A stretch of 64,000 bases of DNA from Cyrtodaria siliqua (GCA_037043455.1 JAWPHD010010193.1:1-64000); one strand, 5' to 3'. Shown: positions 20,387 through 33,560, numbered from the stretch's first letter. Notes: generated by a model from the sequence alone, not told the origin. Translations and numbers: made by a program.

Positions 20387-23300
20387 GATGTTTTTTTACT
20401 TATTAGAGTTATGTATTATGTATTATTGTTTTTTATGGCTCCCACCACGGAATGCTTAAAGCGGCACATGACAATCTGACAACTTGTCATAAAAATTTTA
20501 AAAAAGGTATTAATCTAACATTATTCATGATTCTGACTTGAATGTGCATGCATATATTTAAATAAAGTTAATTTCTTATGTCAATCTGTATAATTCTGTT
20601 GAGAAACACTGTGCCTTAGATAAAATCATTTCTCGGCAGTTACTTTCCTATCCCGTCAGGTACACCTCTTTTGATGACATTAGGGTATATTTGATTATGT
20701 CTGGGTATTTTTAAACGGGACACAAATGGAAAAAAAAAGTAAATTAAATGATTTTAAATGATCAACATGATAAATAGAATATCATGTTAGTGCCTGATCG
20801 TATCCAGTTTATTAGGTTTAACACGAAAATTCTTCTCAGCCTCACCTGATAGACTGGATGTTATCAGACACAAACATGATATTCTACAATAGGTTTAAAT
20901 TATATATTATCTGGGGACAATATCATCAACAATTAGTAACAACAATTAGGCAAAAAAAAATAATCTAATAATACATGAGAACAGTTTATAAATATGGAAA
21001 TTATGTAGAAAAACTTAGATGACTGTGCGACTTTAAAGAAAGTCAAGACTTTTGTGCGTCTCTTTAAATACTAGAGCTTTCAGAGAGTTTTCAGATGAAT
21101 ATAACGATAACACATGATTCATTAGATAAATAACAGCCCTCGTATACTAATTAGTAGTACTTTTCAAATTCATAATTATATGTTAACTTATTTAGATGTT
21201 AATTTTACTTGTATTATTGTAATAATTTGCTGTACAATGACACCTAGTTTGACGAAGATGACGTGAAAGACTAATATGGAAAGAACGATATGGTCGGATT
21301 TCAAGCACCTGGTTTGTGATCACTTGAATTGGACGCCATGCACTTTCAATACAGACAACAAGAATTCTTCACATTACCAAACATTAAAACAACGGTAATA
21401 TAATGTTCCAGATGGTAATAGACTGTCATGACAGACATAGTTTTACAACAACTTTGTAAGATAAATTGTCTTTGAAAGAACAGCTTTGCCATTACAGAAA
21501 AACAAGAAAAATGGGCATCATAGAAACTACATCACCCAAATGCAATGGCACCGTACGCTCGCACTACTACAAAGATCAAATTAAATATACAGAGAAAAGG
21601 ACAATACAAAGTGTGGCGAAGACAGGGTTACTGACTTGGAACGGTCAGTAGACAGATACCAAATAAAGCTTCTACATTACATTACATTTCTCAGTAAGAA
21701 CAGCTTTGTCAAAGTCAATATTGGTTCCGTGTTTAGCTAAAGTTGAACAAGGTAAATGATTGAACATATCGTAAACTGGAACAGGCACTATCAGGATGTG
21801 AACATTTAAGAATATAGATATAAAAATCAAACAGGAAAAGTAGCATTCAAGAACGACGGACACACACAGAAACTTCGAAAGTAATACCATTCTGTGAAAA
21901 GGAAAATAAGGGCCAATTAGTAGTTATTAAAGATATGAAATAGAATCGTATCAAAGATCCATAAGAAATAATGTTTACAATTTGTAAACTTACGGACAGT
22001 TAAAAGAAGTCCAAAACCCAACAACAGTGTCTAATAATAGATCACGAGGAAAGTTGAGGAAAACCGTAATAAAAGGGGCCAAAATATCGATGAGCACAAA
22101 ACCTTCAATGCGGTATATGAAACACACGTGTTTAAGGAAAAACCTGGATCAATGAATGTCATACAATCCCCGTGGGATGAAAATATAAGTCGAAAATATA
22201 TTGACTACAGTTGGTATTAAAACTGTGATAACTGTTTAGCATATGAAGATATTAAATATGTAGTGTTTTGTTCCAGTATTGCTCAAGCATCATCAGTAGT
22301 GCATACAACATCAAGTGTGATAATTCCAATTAAGGTTGCAAAGATGCACAAGAACAGTTATGGACTAATACCTCATATTGGTTCCTCCAAATTCCATGTA
22401 TTGTTCATCAAGATTTATATCAAATGAATTATTGCAAATTGGAACAGACTACCCAGCAGCATTTCCATACTTTAAAAAAAAGCGCATTCTGCAAACACAA
22501 CTGAATTCATATATGTGCATGAAGATTATATATAACCCAACCTTGCCATGGAAGAACAGGTCTAGTGTTGTGTCATAATTGAAAGTGCATATATCTTCCA
22601 AGTGGATCATTCCAGGAACGCAAATCCTATTCTGTGCCATAAACACTTACAGAAATAACCTCTACTAATCCTATAGAGAACTGGACATAGATTACTGGAC
22701 ATCCAACAAATGAAAAAGAACCTTCTACCATTTTCATAAAAATGACCTGATAAATATGGAAACAGAGACATAATATATATATATTGTAAATATATACATG
22801 GACATGGATTCATTGATAGATGTTTGTCATATACGAAGGCTGTTCAGATATTACATGGACATTTTAATAATTAATACACTGTTATACAGTAAAAGTAAAT
22901 TATATTACAATAAAGGTTTACATTTTCACTTTCATATAGGTCAACATTATAAAATAATTCAAACAGATTTCAAGAAATTCAAGTTTTTACAACCCCATTG
23001 TAAACTTAAAAACAAGGAATTGTTCGTCTACTTATTTTATATCTATCTTAGTTCTCCTTATATTCATAATATTCCATAATTGTAATTTTGGAACACCAGT
23101 TACAATGCTATTTCAGTTTTGTGTATTTTTGTCGACGATTTCCCTTAAATTTAGCCATTCTCGAAATGCAGTTATAAAACAAAAGACCAGGTTTCGAACT
23201 GCTCCGTAGATGCATTTCTCAGGCTATTAGGTCATTAATTGCAACATAACTACATGTGATATTGATTTTTGGTTAAAATCATTTTATTTCTTATCACTTG

Positions 23301-23429
23301 CATTACAACATAATGTGCATCTTAAAGGTTTACGTCAATAAGTCAGAGCAATATCGAAAAAGTCCACGCATTATTTCAACAGCCCTCGAATTCAAAAAAC
23401 AACTGTTAAAACATTTTTATTTTGTCATA
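20387..23429. other. AT-rich non-coding region
   Basis: No gene, domain or RNA recognised. Open frames here are short and lack family signatures or consistent splice sites. Confidence 0.5.
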
Positions 23430-23439
23430 TACACATGTA

Positions 23440-24250
23440 ATATGGGCAAAGAATAGGGCCACTGCAGATCCCATTGGAGGGAAAGGCAGAGAAGTAGAAA
23501 CCCCCACCCCCCAAATTCATGTTCATATCATTTTTTGTTCATGCTCATTAAAGGTCTTCATCATGACTCCTGCATTGTTTCAGGTACCATGTTCCTCATA
23601 CCACTAGAGCAGTGGCATGTAATTGAAACACGGTCATGGTATTATACTCTTATTACTCATTTCTTTTCGTCTTACGGATGGCGGGAGGAGTACAGTACTG
23701 GTTCTACCCAGGAAAAATATATAACCTTACGTGTTGAAAATGACGTAAAACACAATACAATCAAATCATTGTTTAAAGGAATATTGCCTGTATTATTTAC
23801 CATATTGATGCATAATGTTTCTTGCGTTTCTTTTGACAAGATACAGAATAAACGTTTCAGTATCTTTAATATTGCAGCTATTGCATTACCAATATGCTTT
23901 GGGTATACAACCTGATCATTTCTGAATGTAAAGGGAGATTTCACAAACGAATATGCAACAACTCGACAGTTCTGCGGTTGAAACGATTCTACGTACATTC
24001 TGGATGTATTTTTTAAATTGAATTACTGGGTAAGAATAAAGCCGCTGCTCATGCAGATAGAGGACTAAAACTAACTCAAATTCATGCTTATTTAGCCATT
24101 TTTGCCATGGTCATTAAAGGTCTTCATCATCCCGGTATAATTGTTTCGAGTGCACCTGATAGCTCCATAAATGGAGTGTTTACAACAGAGTTTGCAGCAA
24201 CTCTGCAGTTCTGCAGATGAACACTTCTGTGCCCATTCTGCATATCATTA
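23440..24250 (+). repeat. SINE-tail fragment and shared dispersed repeat
   Basis: Two kinds of copy. AAATTCATGTTCATATCATTTTT, TCATTAAAGGTCTTCATCAT and GCAACTCTGCAGTTC-type phrases at 23505-23600 and 24070-24225 recur at 27690-27870. GGATGGCGGGAGGAGTACAG plus ATATATAACCTTACGTGTTG (about 23678-23775) is the + strand tail of the SINE found on the - strand at 58.93-59.2 kb. Confidence 0.6.
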
Positions 24251-24639
24251 TCTCGATGTAAATAGAGGGCGGACCTGAAATGTTCATCCCTGTATTTGCG
24301 CCAAAAACACAACAAAAAAATCTTTAATATTCTGTATACCATCATAATTACCATTTCAATTCTATACTCATATGGATAAAACAAATATCTCATTACTTTC
24401 AAGAAAACAGTGTCTTTTGCTATATACAACTTTATGACCTTAATAATATGTGCATTCTCTTGGATACCATTAATTGTAATACTGTCAATTGATATTTATT
24501 ATAACTGTACCCTTTTGTTTACCTTTACATAAGTGTTGAAATAAACTGATATATTTAGCATTTTGTGTACTGTTCTTTGTTAAAGCCAATATACTTTATT
24601 ATTCATTTCAATTAGTGCTTTTTTTTTGTCTTCATGTTA
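24251..24639. other. non-coding spacer
   Basis: Nothing recognised; AT-rich. Confidence 0.4.
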
Positions 24640-24954
24640 AATGTACGCCCTGTAAATATGTTGAAAAAGTTTTATAATTTGCAGCTACCGTACGCCTTGT
24701 TGGATTTGACGAAACTTAGCAGCAAGCATTGGTATGATTTCTAGTTGTGCCTATTGCGTTTTCTTTCCGGCTCGTTGATTTCTGATGGAGTTACGACCCC
24801 TTGACTGTTTTTACCCCTTAGGGCCATACTGAGGCCCTCTTGTTTTTGCAATGTTTTAAAAGTAATACTGATGGGAATTTTGTGATGACAACCCTTGATT
24901 TAAGAGCTGTTTAAGCCAGTAGAGCGTTCACAGGCCCTCTTGGGCCTCTTGTTT
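24640..24954 (+). mobile_element. two consecutive rolling-circle-type 3' ends
   Basis: First end: AGGGCCATACTGAGGCCCT, a hairpin, then CTTGTTT (about 24820-24844). Second end: CCAGTAGAGCGTTCAC, then AGGCCCTCTTGGGCCT, a hairpin, then CTTGTTT (about 24915-24954). The second is the family A 3' terminus, also seen at 51692-51727. The 5' parts are missing. Confidence 0.65.
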
Positions 24955-25904
24955 AAATATTTTAATTGTTATTTGTTTGAAATCAAAGTGTTCATCATAT
25001 TTTAGAACTCCTTGTAATGAAACAAATGCACAATAAAATATAAAATAAAACCAAATGTGTCCTTTGTTGAGTGTTTTACTACCCATTTTTATACAAAAGT
25101 TACATCCATGTGTTATATACATTGTATTCTTAACAATGCCAGTTCACATAAACCCTTGTATTTTGTGTGACAAATAAACAGTGGACTAATAAACTTACAA
25201 AAACATCAAACCTGCTTTAATAATCTAAAAACTGTTTTTGGCAAAGAATTGGCTTGTTAAATCTTGATGCTTAGTTCAAATCGTATATTTCAGCAGCAAA
25301 CTTTATTTTTCTCATTGATGTAACAAAGCCTTGCTTGATACAATAATTACAACTGTGTAAAATTATCACAGGTTTTAAAACAAACAATATAAAGCAGTCA
25401 GTGACTATATAGCGAGTTTAATTCAGTTCAAGTTTTCCGTCTGCTCATTGGCTCCAGGCAGCATCCATGTATTTTGTACTTGCAGTGTTCTGGCGGAAGT
25501 GGTGTAACCGGCGGTCAGATCGGTCTATATCAATCTGAAATATACAATAATGGAATTGATCACATAACTTGCGGTGTGGGAGTGTAATAAAGCCATGACA
25601 CTAGTGAAATAAATATGCAAATGAAGGCGAATCATCGTTTGACCTTTGCTGTTCAGCTTGGTGTGCATCTGAATTGTTTCATTTATTCCTATAACCGTTA
25701 AAATACTGGTTTATGGAAATTGACGAGGTAGTTCCGATGCTCGGTGTCGTACGGAGAAGACCGATGTCAACATGTCATCATATGATACAAACAAACGACT
25801 TCATCATACGACAACTGACAATGTATGGTATATAGACAGCTACAATAATAAATGTTCATTGTGAGATCTTTTGGAGTAAACAGGATCTCACATTCATTCC
25901 TAGT
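24955..25904. other. non-coding spacer
   Basis: No gene or named repeat is supported. Confidence 0.4.
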
Positions 25905-26280
25905 TATGTCTCCCCCACTTTGTGAAGGGGAGACATTGTTTTTGTACTGTCTGTTGTCTGCCTGTCACAAAGTTTTTCCGCACTAGTTCTCCTGAACCCA
26001 TAACCGAATTTCAACGAAACTTGGTAAGGTTGATCAGTACCAAGCCTAGTTGCACATATCCTCGCCATGTTACGGTGGAATGATTTTTGGCGGAGTTATG
26101 GCTCTTTAAAGGTTTTCATCAACAAACTTTGTCCGTACTAGTTCTCCTCGTACTCCTGATCCCCTGGCCGGATTTCTTGAAAGAAATGATCATTTCCAAG
26201 CCTACATACCTTCATTGAGTTCCAGTTGATTCTTGGCAGATTTATTGACCCTTTCCCCAGTGGGGGAGACATCTGTTTTT
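25905..26280 (+). mobile_element. complete short rolling-circle-type element, family D
   Basis: 5' end TATGTCTCCCCCACTTTGTG then AAGGGGAGACAT, a hairpin. CTGTCTGTTGTCTGCCTGTC follows, then two core units (TAGTTCTCCTGAACCC, TTTTTGGCGGAGTTATGGCT). The 3' end CCCCAGTGGGGGAGACAT inverts the 5' ATGTCTCCCC, followed by CTGTTTTT. The core resembles the second half of the array at 50820-51690. Confidence 0.75.
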
Positions 26281-26314
26281 ACTAAAATCAACCTCTAATT
26301 AATATTGAATTTAT

Positions 26315-26674
26315 TATACCCCTGCTGAACGAAGTTTAATGGTGTATACTGGTTTCACCCTGTCCGTCTGTCTGTCTGTCTGTAGATGCAACCTTGTCCG
26401 CTCCATAACTCTCTCTCCCCCTGAAGCAAATCTCTAGAAACTTCATAGGTGAACTGTTTGTGGTGAGCGGATGACGTCTATTGATTTTGAGGTCAAAGGT
26501 CAAGGTCACCGGGACCCGATAATGAAATACTTGTCCACTCCATAACTCCTCTCCCCCTGAAGAAAATATCATGCAACTTCATAGGTGAACTGCTTGTGGT
26601 GAGAGGATGACCCCTATTGATTATATTGGTAGCGGGGGTATATCAATCATCTTTAAAAGGCGACACCTCTAGTT
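26315..26674 (+). mobile_element. short rolling-circle-type element, family E
   Basis: 5' TATACCCCTGCT is inverted as AGCGGGGGTATA near 26631-26642. Between them are a CCGTCTGTCTGTCTGTCTGT microsatellite and two core units with CTCCATAACTC, CTCTCCCCCTGAAG and AACTTCATAGGTGAACTG. It ends ACACCTCTAGTT, a variant of CTCTTGTT. Confidence 0.7.
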
Positions 26675-26885
26675 AAACTTGTTGGATAGAATGGATATGA
26701 TGCTTGGCACAGCCTCTCATCATACAATTTTATCCTACTAGTTTAATAAATTCAATAGTAAACAGGCACTCATGTAAAATCCTCTATATACGTATCGTAT
26801 CTCCCATTAAGCACATGTAGACTGGTTATCCAGTGAGTGGTGTATAACATATTGTACTATGTTTCATTCAGCACATAGCCTGGCT

Positions 26886-26940
26886 CCCTGGCCTCCCACA
26901 ATGCTTTGCACAATACTGTGCAAAGCATTGTGGGAGGCCA
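26886..26940. repeat. perfect 26-bp-arm hairpin
   Basis: Arms CCTGGCCTCCCACAATGCTT plus TGCACA and their exact inverse enclose a loop of a few bases. Imperfect pairing extends outward to about 26876-26945. A single diverged arm is at 60921-60957, upstream of the TRIM gene, so it is a dispersed foldback repeat. Confidence 0.85.
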
Positions 26941-26945
26941 GGCTA

Positions 26946-27640
26946 TTCAGGTTTACCATCACCAATTACATGTAAACCTCCGAGGTGTAGCCTCCGAGGT
27001 GTAGTCGAATGTAGTTCCTATAATAAAAAGTAATCCCTCCTTTTTCGATGGAAACGGGCATTATAAGTAGGGGAAAACTGCCCATTTCTATTCGATTTTG
27101 TGGTTATATGTATAAGAAGCGTATTAATAGGTTTTACTGGATCACTGATGAACATTTTCGAAATTTCGACTCTATGCTTACACTTTGTGAGCAATGAAAA
27201 CAGGCGATCAATAAAAACAGCTGTACCCTTGACCTGTTTAGTAAACAAACAAGAACTTTCTTACATGTCTTGTGACCCCACGTTTTCTAGTGATTTTTCA
27301 AGTGGAAAAATAGTTTTCTATATGAACATTACCTTGCGGCATTATCCATACTTGAGTTGAATTTGCAGCAAATCATTAATATGTGACACTTTAACATTGG
27401 TGTCTATGGGGAAAATAATTAGTGCTTTCATACCTATAAGCACATGGAATGTCTAGACTGGTTATAAAGAATGTGAGAATATTCAGTGAGTGCTTGAGTG
27501 GTATATGTCCCATCCAGCACCTGTTAATATTCTCATGAAATACTTGCTTGAAACTTCTACTAATATGTTACATCTCACGTATTTCTTGCATGCTTTTTAT
27601 ACGCCAAAGGCCCCGTGTGGTTCCTGGGGGCCCCGTTTGG
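26946..27640. other. non-coding spacer
   Basis: Nothing recognised. A short direct repeat CCTCCGAGGTGTAG occurs twice near 26977-27005. Confidence 0.4.
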
Positions 27641-28005
27641 TCACGGGGCAAAGAATAGGAAGGGATAGGCAGTGGGGTAGAATCCCCCCAAATTCATGTT
27701 CATTCTATCATTTTTGTTCATGTTCATTGAAGGTCTTCATCATGATCCCTGCATTGTTTCCTGTGCCATCTCGCTCACATCAAAAGAGCAGTGGCAGAAA
27801 AACAATAAATGTGGCTTCAGCGTAAATAGCGTTTCTACGATAGAATTTGCAGCAACTCTGCAGTTCAGGGTGAGAAGGTTCTAGGCCCAATTTCCATATT
27901 TTATCTCGGTGCACATGGAGGATGAGCCTGACATGTTCATGTCTGTTAGGCGCCATATAACCTTTCATGTGTTGGTGCGCATTAAAACCCAGTTCAATTC
28001 AATTA
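27641..28005 (+). repeat. dispersed SINE-like repeat
   Basis: Shares GGGCAAAGAATAGG, CCCAAATTCATGTTCAT and AAGGTCTTCATCATGA with 23446-23600, and CAACTCTGCAGTTC with 24195-24215. It ends with GGCGCCATATAACCTTTCAT and GCATTAAAACCCAGTTCAAT, a tail style seen in many mollusc SINEs. No clear tRNA head is visible. Confidence 0.6.
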
Positions 28006-28663
28006 TACGCCAAATGTGACGGGGATGATCCCTATTGTGTTCGAGGTCAATAGGTCAAAGGTCAATGTCGTAGAGATCTGACATATATAACAGTTTGCAC
28101 ACTGTAACTTGAGTGCCTTTCAACGTAAGATCATGAAACTTCATATATAGACTGAAGGTCATGATGACCTGACACCTAGGAAATGAATATTTTTCACATA
28201 AAATCCTAAGCAGACGGTATTTTACTAAAGGAACATCTCTTGACTGTACACAGCCAAAATCGTAAAAAGGGCTGGTAAGGTCAGAGAAGGGTCAGATTAA
28301 TGATCATCCAGACCTGTATTAGGCTTTAACAGGACTTTTCTGAAAAGAAGTCCATACCATGGTCATAATGCTTCAATATGATCTTCTTTTATAATGCTTC
28401 GTGAAAACTTTTGACATCAAAACGAATGCGGTATCACACCGCTTTTTTTGCTTGTTATGGTTGAAAGAACTCCTATAATATTACTAAAAAGACACATTCA
28501 TAATGCACTTCCATGCAGAACACAATTAATGATAGTCAAGGTGATGTCATTGAAAAAAAATTCATTGTCCATCACCCATAAACATCACCCATAAACTTTC
28601 ATCTTGTTGACACAATGACAAATGGTTTCCGATCTTCACAAAACAATATTATTCCAAGAGCCC
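28006..28663. other. non-coding spacer, decayed core repeats
   Basis: About 28015-28190 has AGGTCAAAGGTCAATGTC and CATGAAACTTCATATAT phrases like the rolling-circle cores. The remainder is unremarkable. Confidence 0.4.
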
Positions 28664-31600
28664 TATAAGGTTTGTTTCAAGGAGATCTCCAATGAGTTAA
28701 ACAAAGAACATATGTTACAGAATAAGGCAGGGTTTGTTTCAGGGAGATCTCCAATGACTTCCACAAAGAACATATGTTACAGAATAAGGCAGGGTTTGTT
28801 TCAGGGAGATCTCCCAATGAGTTCCACAAAGAACATATGTTACAGAATAAGGCAGGGTTTGTTTCAGGGAGATCTCCAGTCAGTTCCACAAAGAACATAT
28901 GTTACAGAATTAGGCAGGGTTTGTTTCAAGGAGGTCTCTAATGAGTTCTACAAAGAACATATGTTACAGAATAAGGCCGGGTTTGTTTCAGGGAGATCTC
29001 TAATGAGTTCCACAAAGAACACATGTTACAGAATAAGGCAGGGTTTATTTCAGGGAGATCTCTAATGAGTTCCACAAAGAACATATGTTACAGAATAAGG
29101 CCGGGTTTGTTTCAGGGAGATCTCCAATGAGTGCCACAAAGAACATATGTTACAGAATAAGGCAGGGTTTGTTTCAGGGAGATCTCCAATGAGTGCCACA
29201 ATATGTTACAGAATAAGGCATGGTTTGTTTCAGGGAGATCTCCCAAGGAGTGCCACAAAGAACATATGTTACAGATAAAGGCAGGGTTTGTTTCAAGGAG
29301 ATCTCCAAGGAGTTCGACAAAGAACATATGTTACAGAACAGATCTCCAAGGAGTTCGACAAAGAACATATGTTACAGAATAAGGAAGGGTTTGTTTCAGG
29401 GAGATCTCCCAATGAGTTCCACAAAGAACATATGTTACAGAATAAGGCAGGGTTTGTTTCAAGGAGATCTCCAATGAGTTCCACAAAGAACATATGTCAC
29501 AGAATAAGGCAGGGTTTGTTTCAGGGAGATCTCTAATGAGTTCCACAAAGAACATATGTTACAGAATAAGGCAGGGTTTGTTTCAAGGAGATCTCTAATG
29601 AGTTCTACAAAGAACATATGTTACAGAATAAGGCAGGGTTTGTTTCAGGGAAATCTCCAATGAGTTCCACAAAGAACATATGTTACAGAATTAGGCAGGG
29701 TTTGTTTCAGGGAGATCTCCCAATGAGTTCCACAAAGAACATATGTTACAGAATAAGGCAGGGTTTGTTTCAAGGAGATCTCTAATGAGTTCTACAAAGA
29801 ACATATGTTACAGAATAAGGCAGGGTTTGTTTCAGGGAGATCTCCAATGAGTTCCACAAAGAACATATGTTACAGAATAAGGCAGGGTTTGTTTCAGGGA
29901 GATCTCTAATGAGTTCCACAAAGAACATGTGTTACAGAATAAGGCAGGGTTTGTTTCAGGGAGATCTCTAATGAGTTCCACAAAGAACATATGTTACAGA
30001 ATAAGGCAGGGTTTGTTTCAGGGAGATCTCCCAATGAGTTCCACAAAGAACATATGTTACAGAATAAGGCAGGGTTTGTTTCAGGGAGATCTCCAATGAG
30101 CTCCACAAAGAACATATGTTACAGAATAAGGCAGGGTTTGTTTCAACGAGATCTCTAATGAGTTCTACAAAGAACATATGTTACAGAATAAGGCAGGGTT
30201 TGTTTCAGGGAGATCTCCAATGAGTTCCACAAAGAACATTTGTTACAGAATAAGGCAGGGTTTGTTTCAGGGACATCTCCAATGAGTTCCACAAAGAACA
30301 TATGTTACAGAATAAGGCAGGGTTTGTTTCAGGGAGATCTCTAATGAGTTCCACAAAGAACATATGTTACAGAATAAGGCAGGGTTTGTTTCAGGGAGAT
30401 CTCCAATGAGTTCCACAAAGAACATATGTTACAGAATAAGGCAGGGTTTGTTTCAAGGAGATCTCTAATGAGTTCTACAAAGAACATATGTTACAGAATA
30501 AGGCAGGGTTTGTTTCATGGAGATCTCCAATGAGTTCCACAAAGAACATATTTACAGAATAAGGCAGGGTTTGTTTCAGGGAGATCTCCAATGAGTTCCA
30601 CAAAGAACATATGTTACAGAATAAGGCAGGGTTTGTTTCAGGGAGATCTCCAATGAGTTCCACAAAGAACATATGTTACAGAATAAGGCAGGGTTTGTTT
30701 CAAGGAGATCTCCAATGAGTTCCACAAAGAACATATGTTACAGAATAAGGCAGGGTTTGTTTTCAGGGAGATCTCCAATGAGTACCACAAAGAACATATG
30801 TTACAGAATAAGGCAGGGTTTGTTTCAAGGAGATCTCCAATGAGTTCCACAAAGAACATATGTTACAGAATAAGGCAGGGTTTGTTTCAGGGAGATCTCC
30901 AATGAGTTCCACAAAGAACATATGTTACAGAATAAGGCAGGGTTTGTTACAGGGAGATCTCCAATGAGTTCCACAAAGAACATATGTTACAGAATAAGGC
31001 AGGGTTTGTTTCAGGGAGATCTCCAATGAGTACCACAAAGAACATATGTTACAGAATAAGGCAGGGTTTGTTTCAAGGAGATCTCCAATGAGTTCCACAA
31101 AGAAAATATGTTACAGAATAAGGCAGGGTTTGTTTCAGGGAGATCTCCAATGAGTTCCACAAAGAACATATGTTACAGAATAAGGCAGGGTTTGTTTCAG
31201 GGAGATCTCCAATGAGTTCCACAAAGAACATATGTTACAGAATAAGGCAGGGTTTGTTTCAGGGAGATCTCCAATGAGTACCACAAAGAACATATGTTAC
31301 AGAATAAGGCAGGGTTTGTTTCAAGGAGATCTCCAATGAGTTCCACAAAGAACATATGTTACAGAATAAGGCAGGGTTTGTTTCAGGGAGATCTCCAATG
31401 AGTTCCACAAAGAACATATGTTACAGAATTAGGCAGGGTTTGTTTCAGGGAGATCTCCAATGAGTTCCACAAAGAACATATGTCACAGAATAAGGCAGGG
31501 TTTGCTTCAGGGAGATCTCTAATGAGTTCCACAAAGAACATATGTCACAGAATAAGGCAGGGTTTGTTTCAGGGAGATCTCTAATGAGTTCCACAAAGAA

Positions 31601-33300
31601 CATATGTCACAGAATAAGGCAGGGTTTGTTTCAGGGAGATCTCTAATGAGTTCCACAAAGAACATATGTTACAGAATAAGGCAGGGTTTGTTTCAGGGAG
31701 ATCTCCAATGAGTTCCACAAAGAACATGTTACAGAATAAGGCAGGGTTTGTTTCAGGGAGATCTCTAATGAGTTCCACAAAGAACATATGTCACAGAATA
31801 AGGCAGGGTTTGTTTCAGGGAGATCTCTAATGAGTTCCACAAAGAACATGTTACAGAATAAGGCAGGGTTTGTTTCAGGGAGATCTGCAATGAGTTCCAC
31901 AAAGAACATATGTTACAGAATAAGGCAGGGTTTGATTCAGGGAGATCTCCAATGAGTTCCACAAAGAACATATGTTACAGAATAAGGCAGGGTTTGTTTC
32001 AAGGAGATCTCTAATGAGTTCTACAAAGAACATATGTTACAGAATAAGGCAGGGTTTGTTTCATGGAGATCTTCAATGAGTTCCACAAAGAACATATTTA
32101 CAGAATAAGGCAGGGTTTGTTTCAGGGAGATCTCCAATGAGTTCCACAAAGAACATATGTTACAGAATAAGGCAGGGTTTGTTTCAGGGAGATCTCCAAT
32201 GAGTTCAACAAAGAACATATGTTACAGAATAAGGCAGAGTTTGTTTCAGGGAGATCTCTAATGAGTTCCACAAAGAACATATGTCACAGAATAAGGCAGG
32301 GTTTGTTTCAGGGAGATCTCCAATGAGTTCCACAAAGAACATGTTACAGAATAAGGCAGGGTTTGTTTCAGGGAGATTGTCAATGAGTTCCACAAAGAAC
32401 AGATGTTACAGAATAAGGCAGGGTTTGTTTCAGGGAGATCTCCAATGAGTTCCACAAAGAATATATGTTACATAATAAGGCAGGGTTTGTTTCAGGGAGA
32501 TCTGCAATGAGTTCCACAAAGAACATATGTTACAGAATAAGGCAAGGTTTGTTTCAGGGAGATCTCCAATGAGTTCCACAAAGAACAGATGTTACAGAAT
32601 AAGGCAGGGTTTGTTTCAAGGAGATCGCTAATGAATTTCACAAAGAACATATGTTACAGAATAAGGCAGGGTTTGTTTCTGGGAGATCGCTAATGAATTC
32701 CACAAAGAACATATGTTACAGAATAAGGCAGGGTTTGTTTCCAGGAGATCTCTAATGAATTTCACAAAGAACATATGTTACAGAATAAGGCAGGGTTTGT
32801 TTCAAGGAGATCGCTAATGAATTTCACAAAGAACATGTTACAGAATAAGGCAGGGTTTGTTTCAGGGAGATCGCTAATGAATTCCACAAAGAACATACGT
32901 TACAGAATAAGGCAGGGTTTGTTTCAGGGAGATCTCTAATGAGTTCCACAAAGAACATATGTTACAGAATAAGGCAGGGTTTGTTTCTGGGAGATCGCTA
33001 ATGAATTCCACAAAGAACATATGTTACAGAATAAGGCAGGGTTTGTTTCCAGGAGATCGCTAATGAATTTCACAAAGAACATATGTTACAGAATAAGGCA
33101 GGGTTTGTTTCAGGGAGATCGCTAATGAATTCCACAAAGAACATACGTTACAGAATAAGGTAGGGTTTGTTTCAGGGAGATCTCTAATGAGTTCCACAAA
33201 GAACATATGTTACAGAATAAGGCAGGGTTACCAGGTGAGCGATCTGAGGGAGATCTCGAAGGAGTTCCACAAAGAACATTTGTTACAGAATAAGGCAGGG
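28664..33300. repeat. 62-bp satellite array, about 75 copies
   Basis: Unit about 62 bp: GAGTTCCACAAAGAACATAT, GTTACAGAATAAGGCAGGGT and TTGTTTCAGGGAGATCTCCA, then ATGA. Units abut with no spacers. Variants (TCTCCA, TCTCTA, TCTCCCA; loss of AT in ACATATG; AAGGAG for AGGGAG) recur in blocks, which suggests higher-order units. The right end (about 32625-33190) is dominated by a GATCGCTAATGAATT variant. It produces many spurious open frames on both strands; 62 is not a multiple of three, so no long protein is encoded. Confidence 0.97.
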
Positions 33301-33399
33301 CTGTACAAATACGATAGCTTGACGCACGGGATTATTCCAAAATTGAGGTCGCGCATGTTGGTGTTATAAACAATTTAGTCACGGGCTACTCCAATTAAA

Positions 33400-33560
33400 A
33401 CACATATGAAACTCATACAAAAGGATATTCATATATGAAATTCATATGAAAATCATATGAGAATCATATGAAAATTGTGGAACAATTATCATATGAAAAT
33501 CATATGGAACAATTATCATATGAATATCGTATGCATTTAGTTCATATGGTAATCATAATT
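33400..33560. repeat. CATATG repeats with ~11-bp period
   Basis: CATATGAAATT, CATATGAAAAT and CATATGAGAAT occur head to tail roughly every 11 bp. A second cluster is at 43566-43745. CATATG is self-complementary, so the tract can fold in many registers. Confidence 0.8.

Larger units (their letters stand above)
12001..20390 (+). mobile_element. Helentron-type rolling-circle transposon (ends approximate)
   Basis: Contains the Rep/helicase gene (12356-19201) and the endonuclease frame (to 19793). The 5' side consists of rolling-circle-type core repeat (12040-12300). The 3' side carries a 36-bp tandem array (20207-20386). Helentrons are rolling-circle elements whose protein joins Rep, helicase and a retroposon-like endonuclease; non-autonomous relatives have internal tandem repeats. 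The exact termini were not identified, so both coordinates are estimates. Confidence 0.65.

Noticed and set aside
20188..20406. 72-aa open frame
   Set aside because: It is an in-frame reading of the five-copy 36-bp repeat.
23535..23915. 126-aa open frame
   Set aside because: It overlaps a dispersed SINE-like repeat and shows no domain or splice context.
28664..33300. Possible CRISPR array
   Set aside because: Monomers abut without unique spacers, the genome is eukaryotic and there are no cas genes.
28622..33369. Many open frames of 60-147 aa on both strands (MSSTKNICYRIRQGLF-type and MFFVELIGDLPETNPAL-type)
   Set aside because: They are frames through the 62-bp satellite. The monomer length is not a multiple of three and the peptides are mere repeats in every frame.
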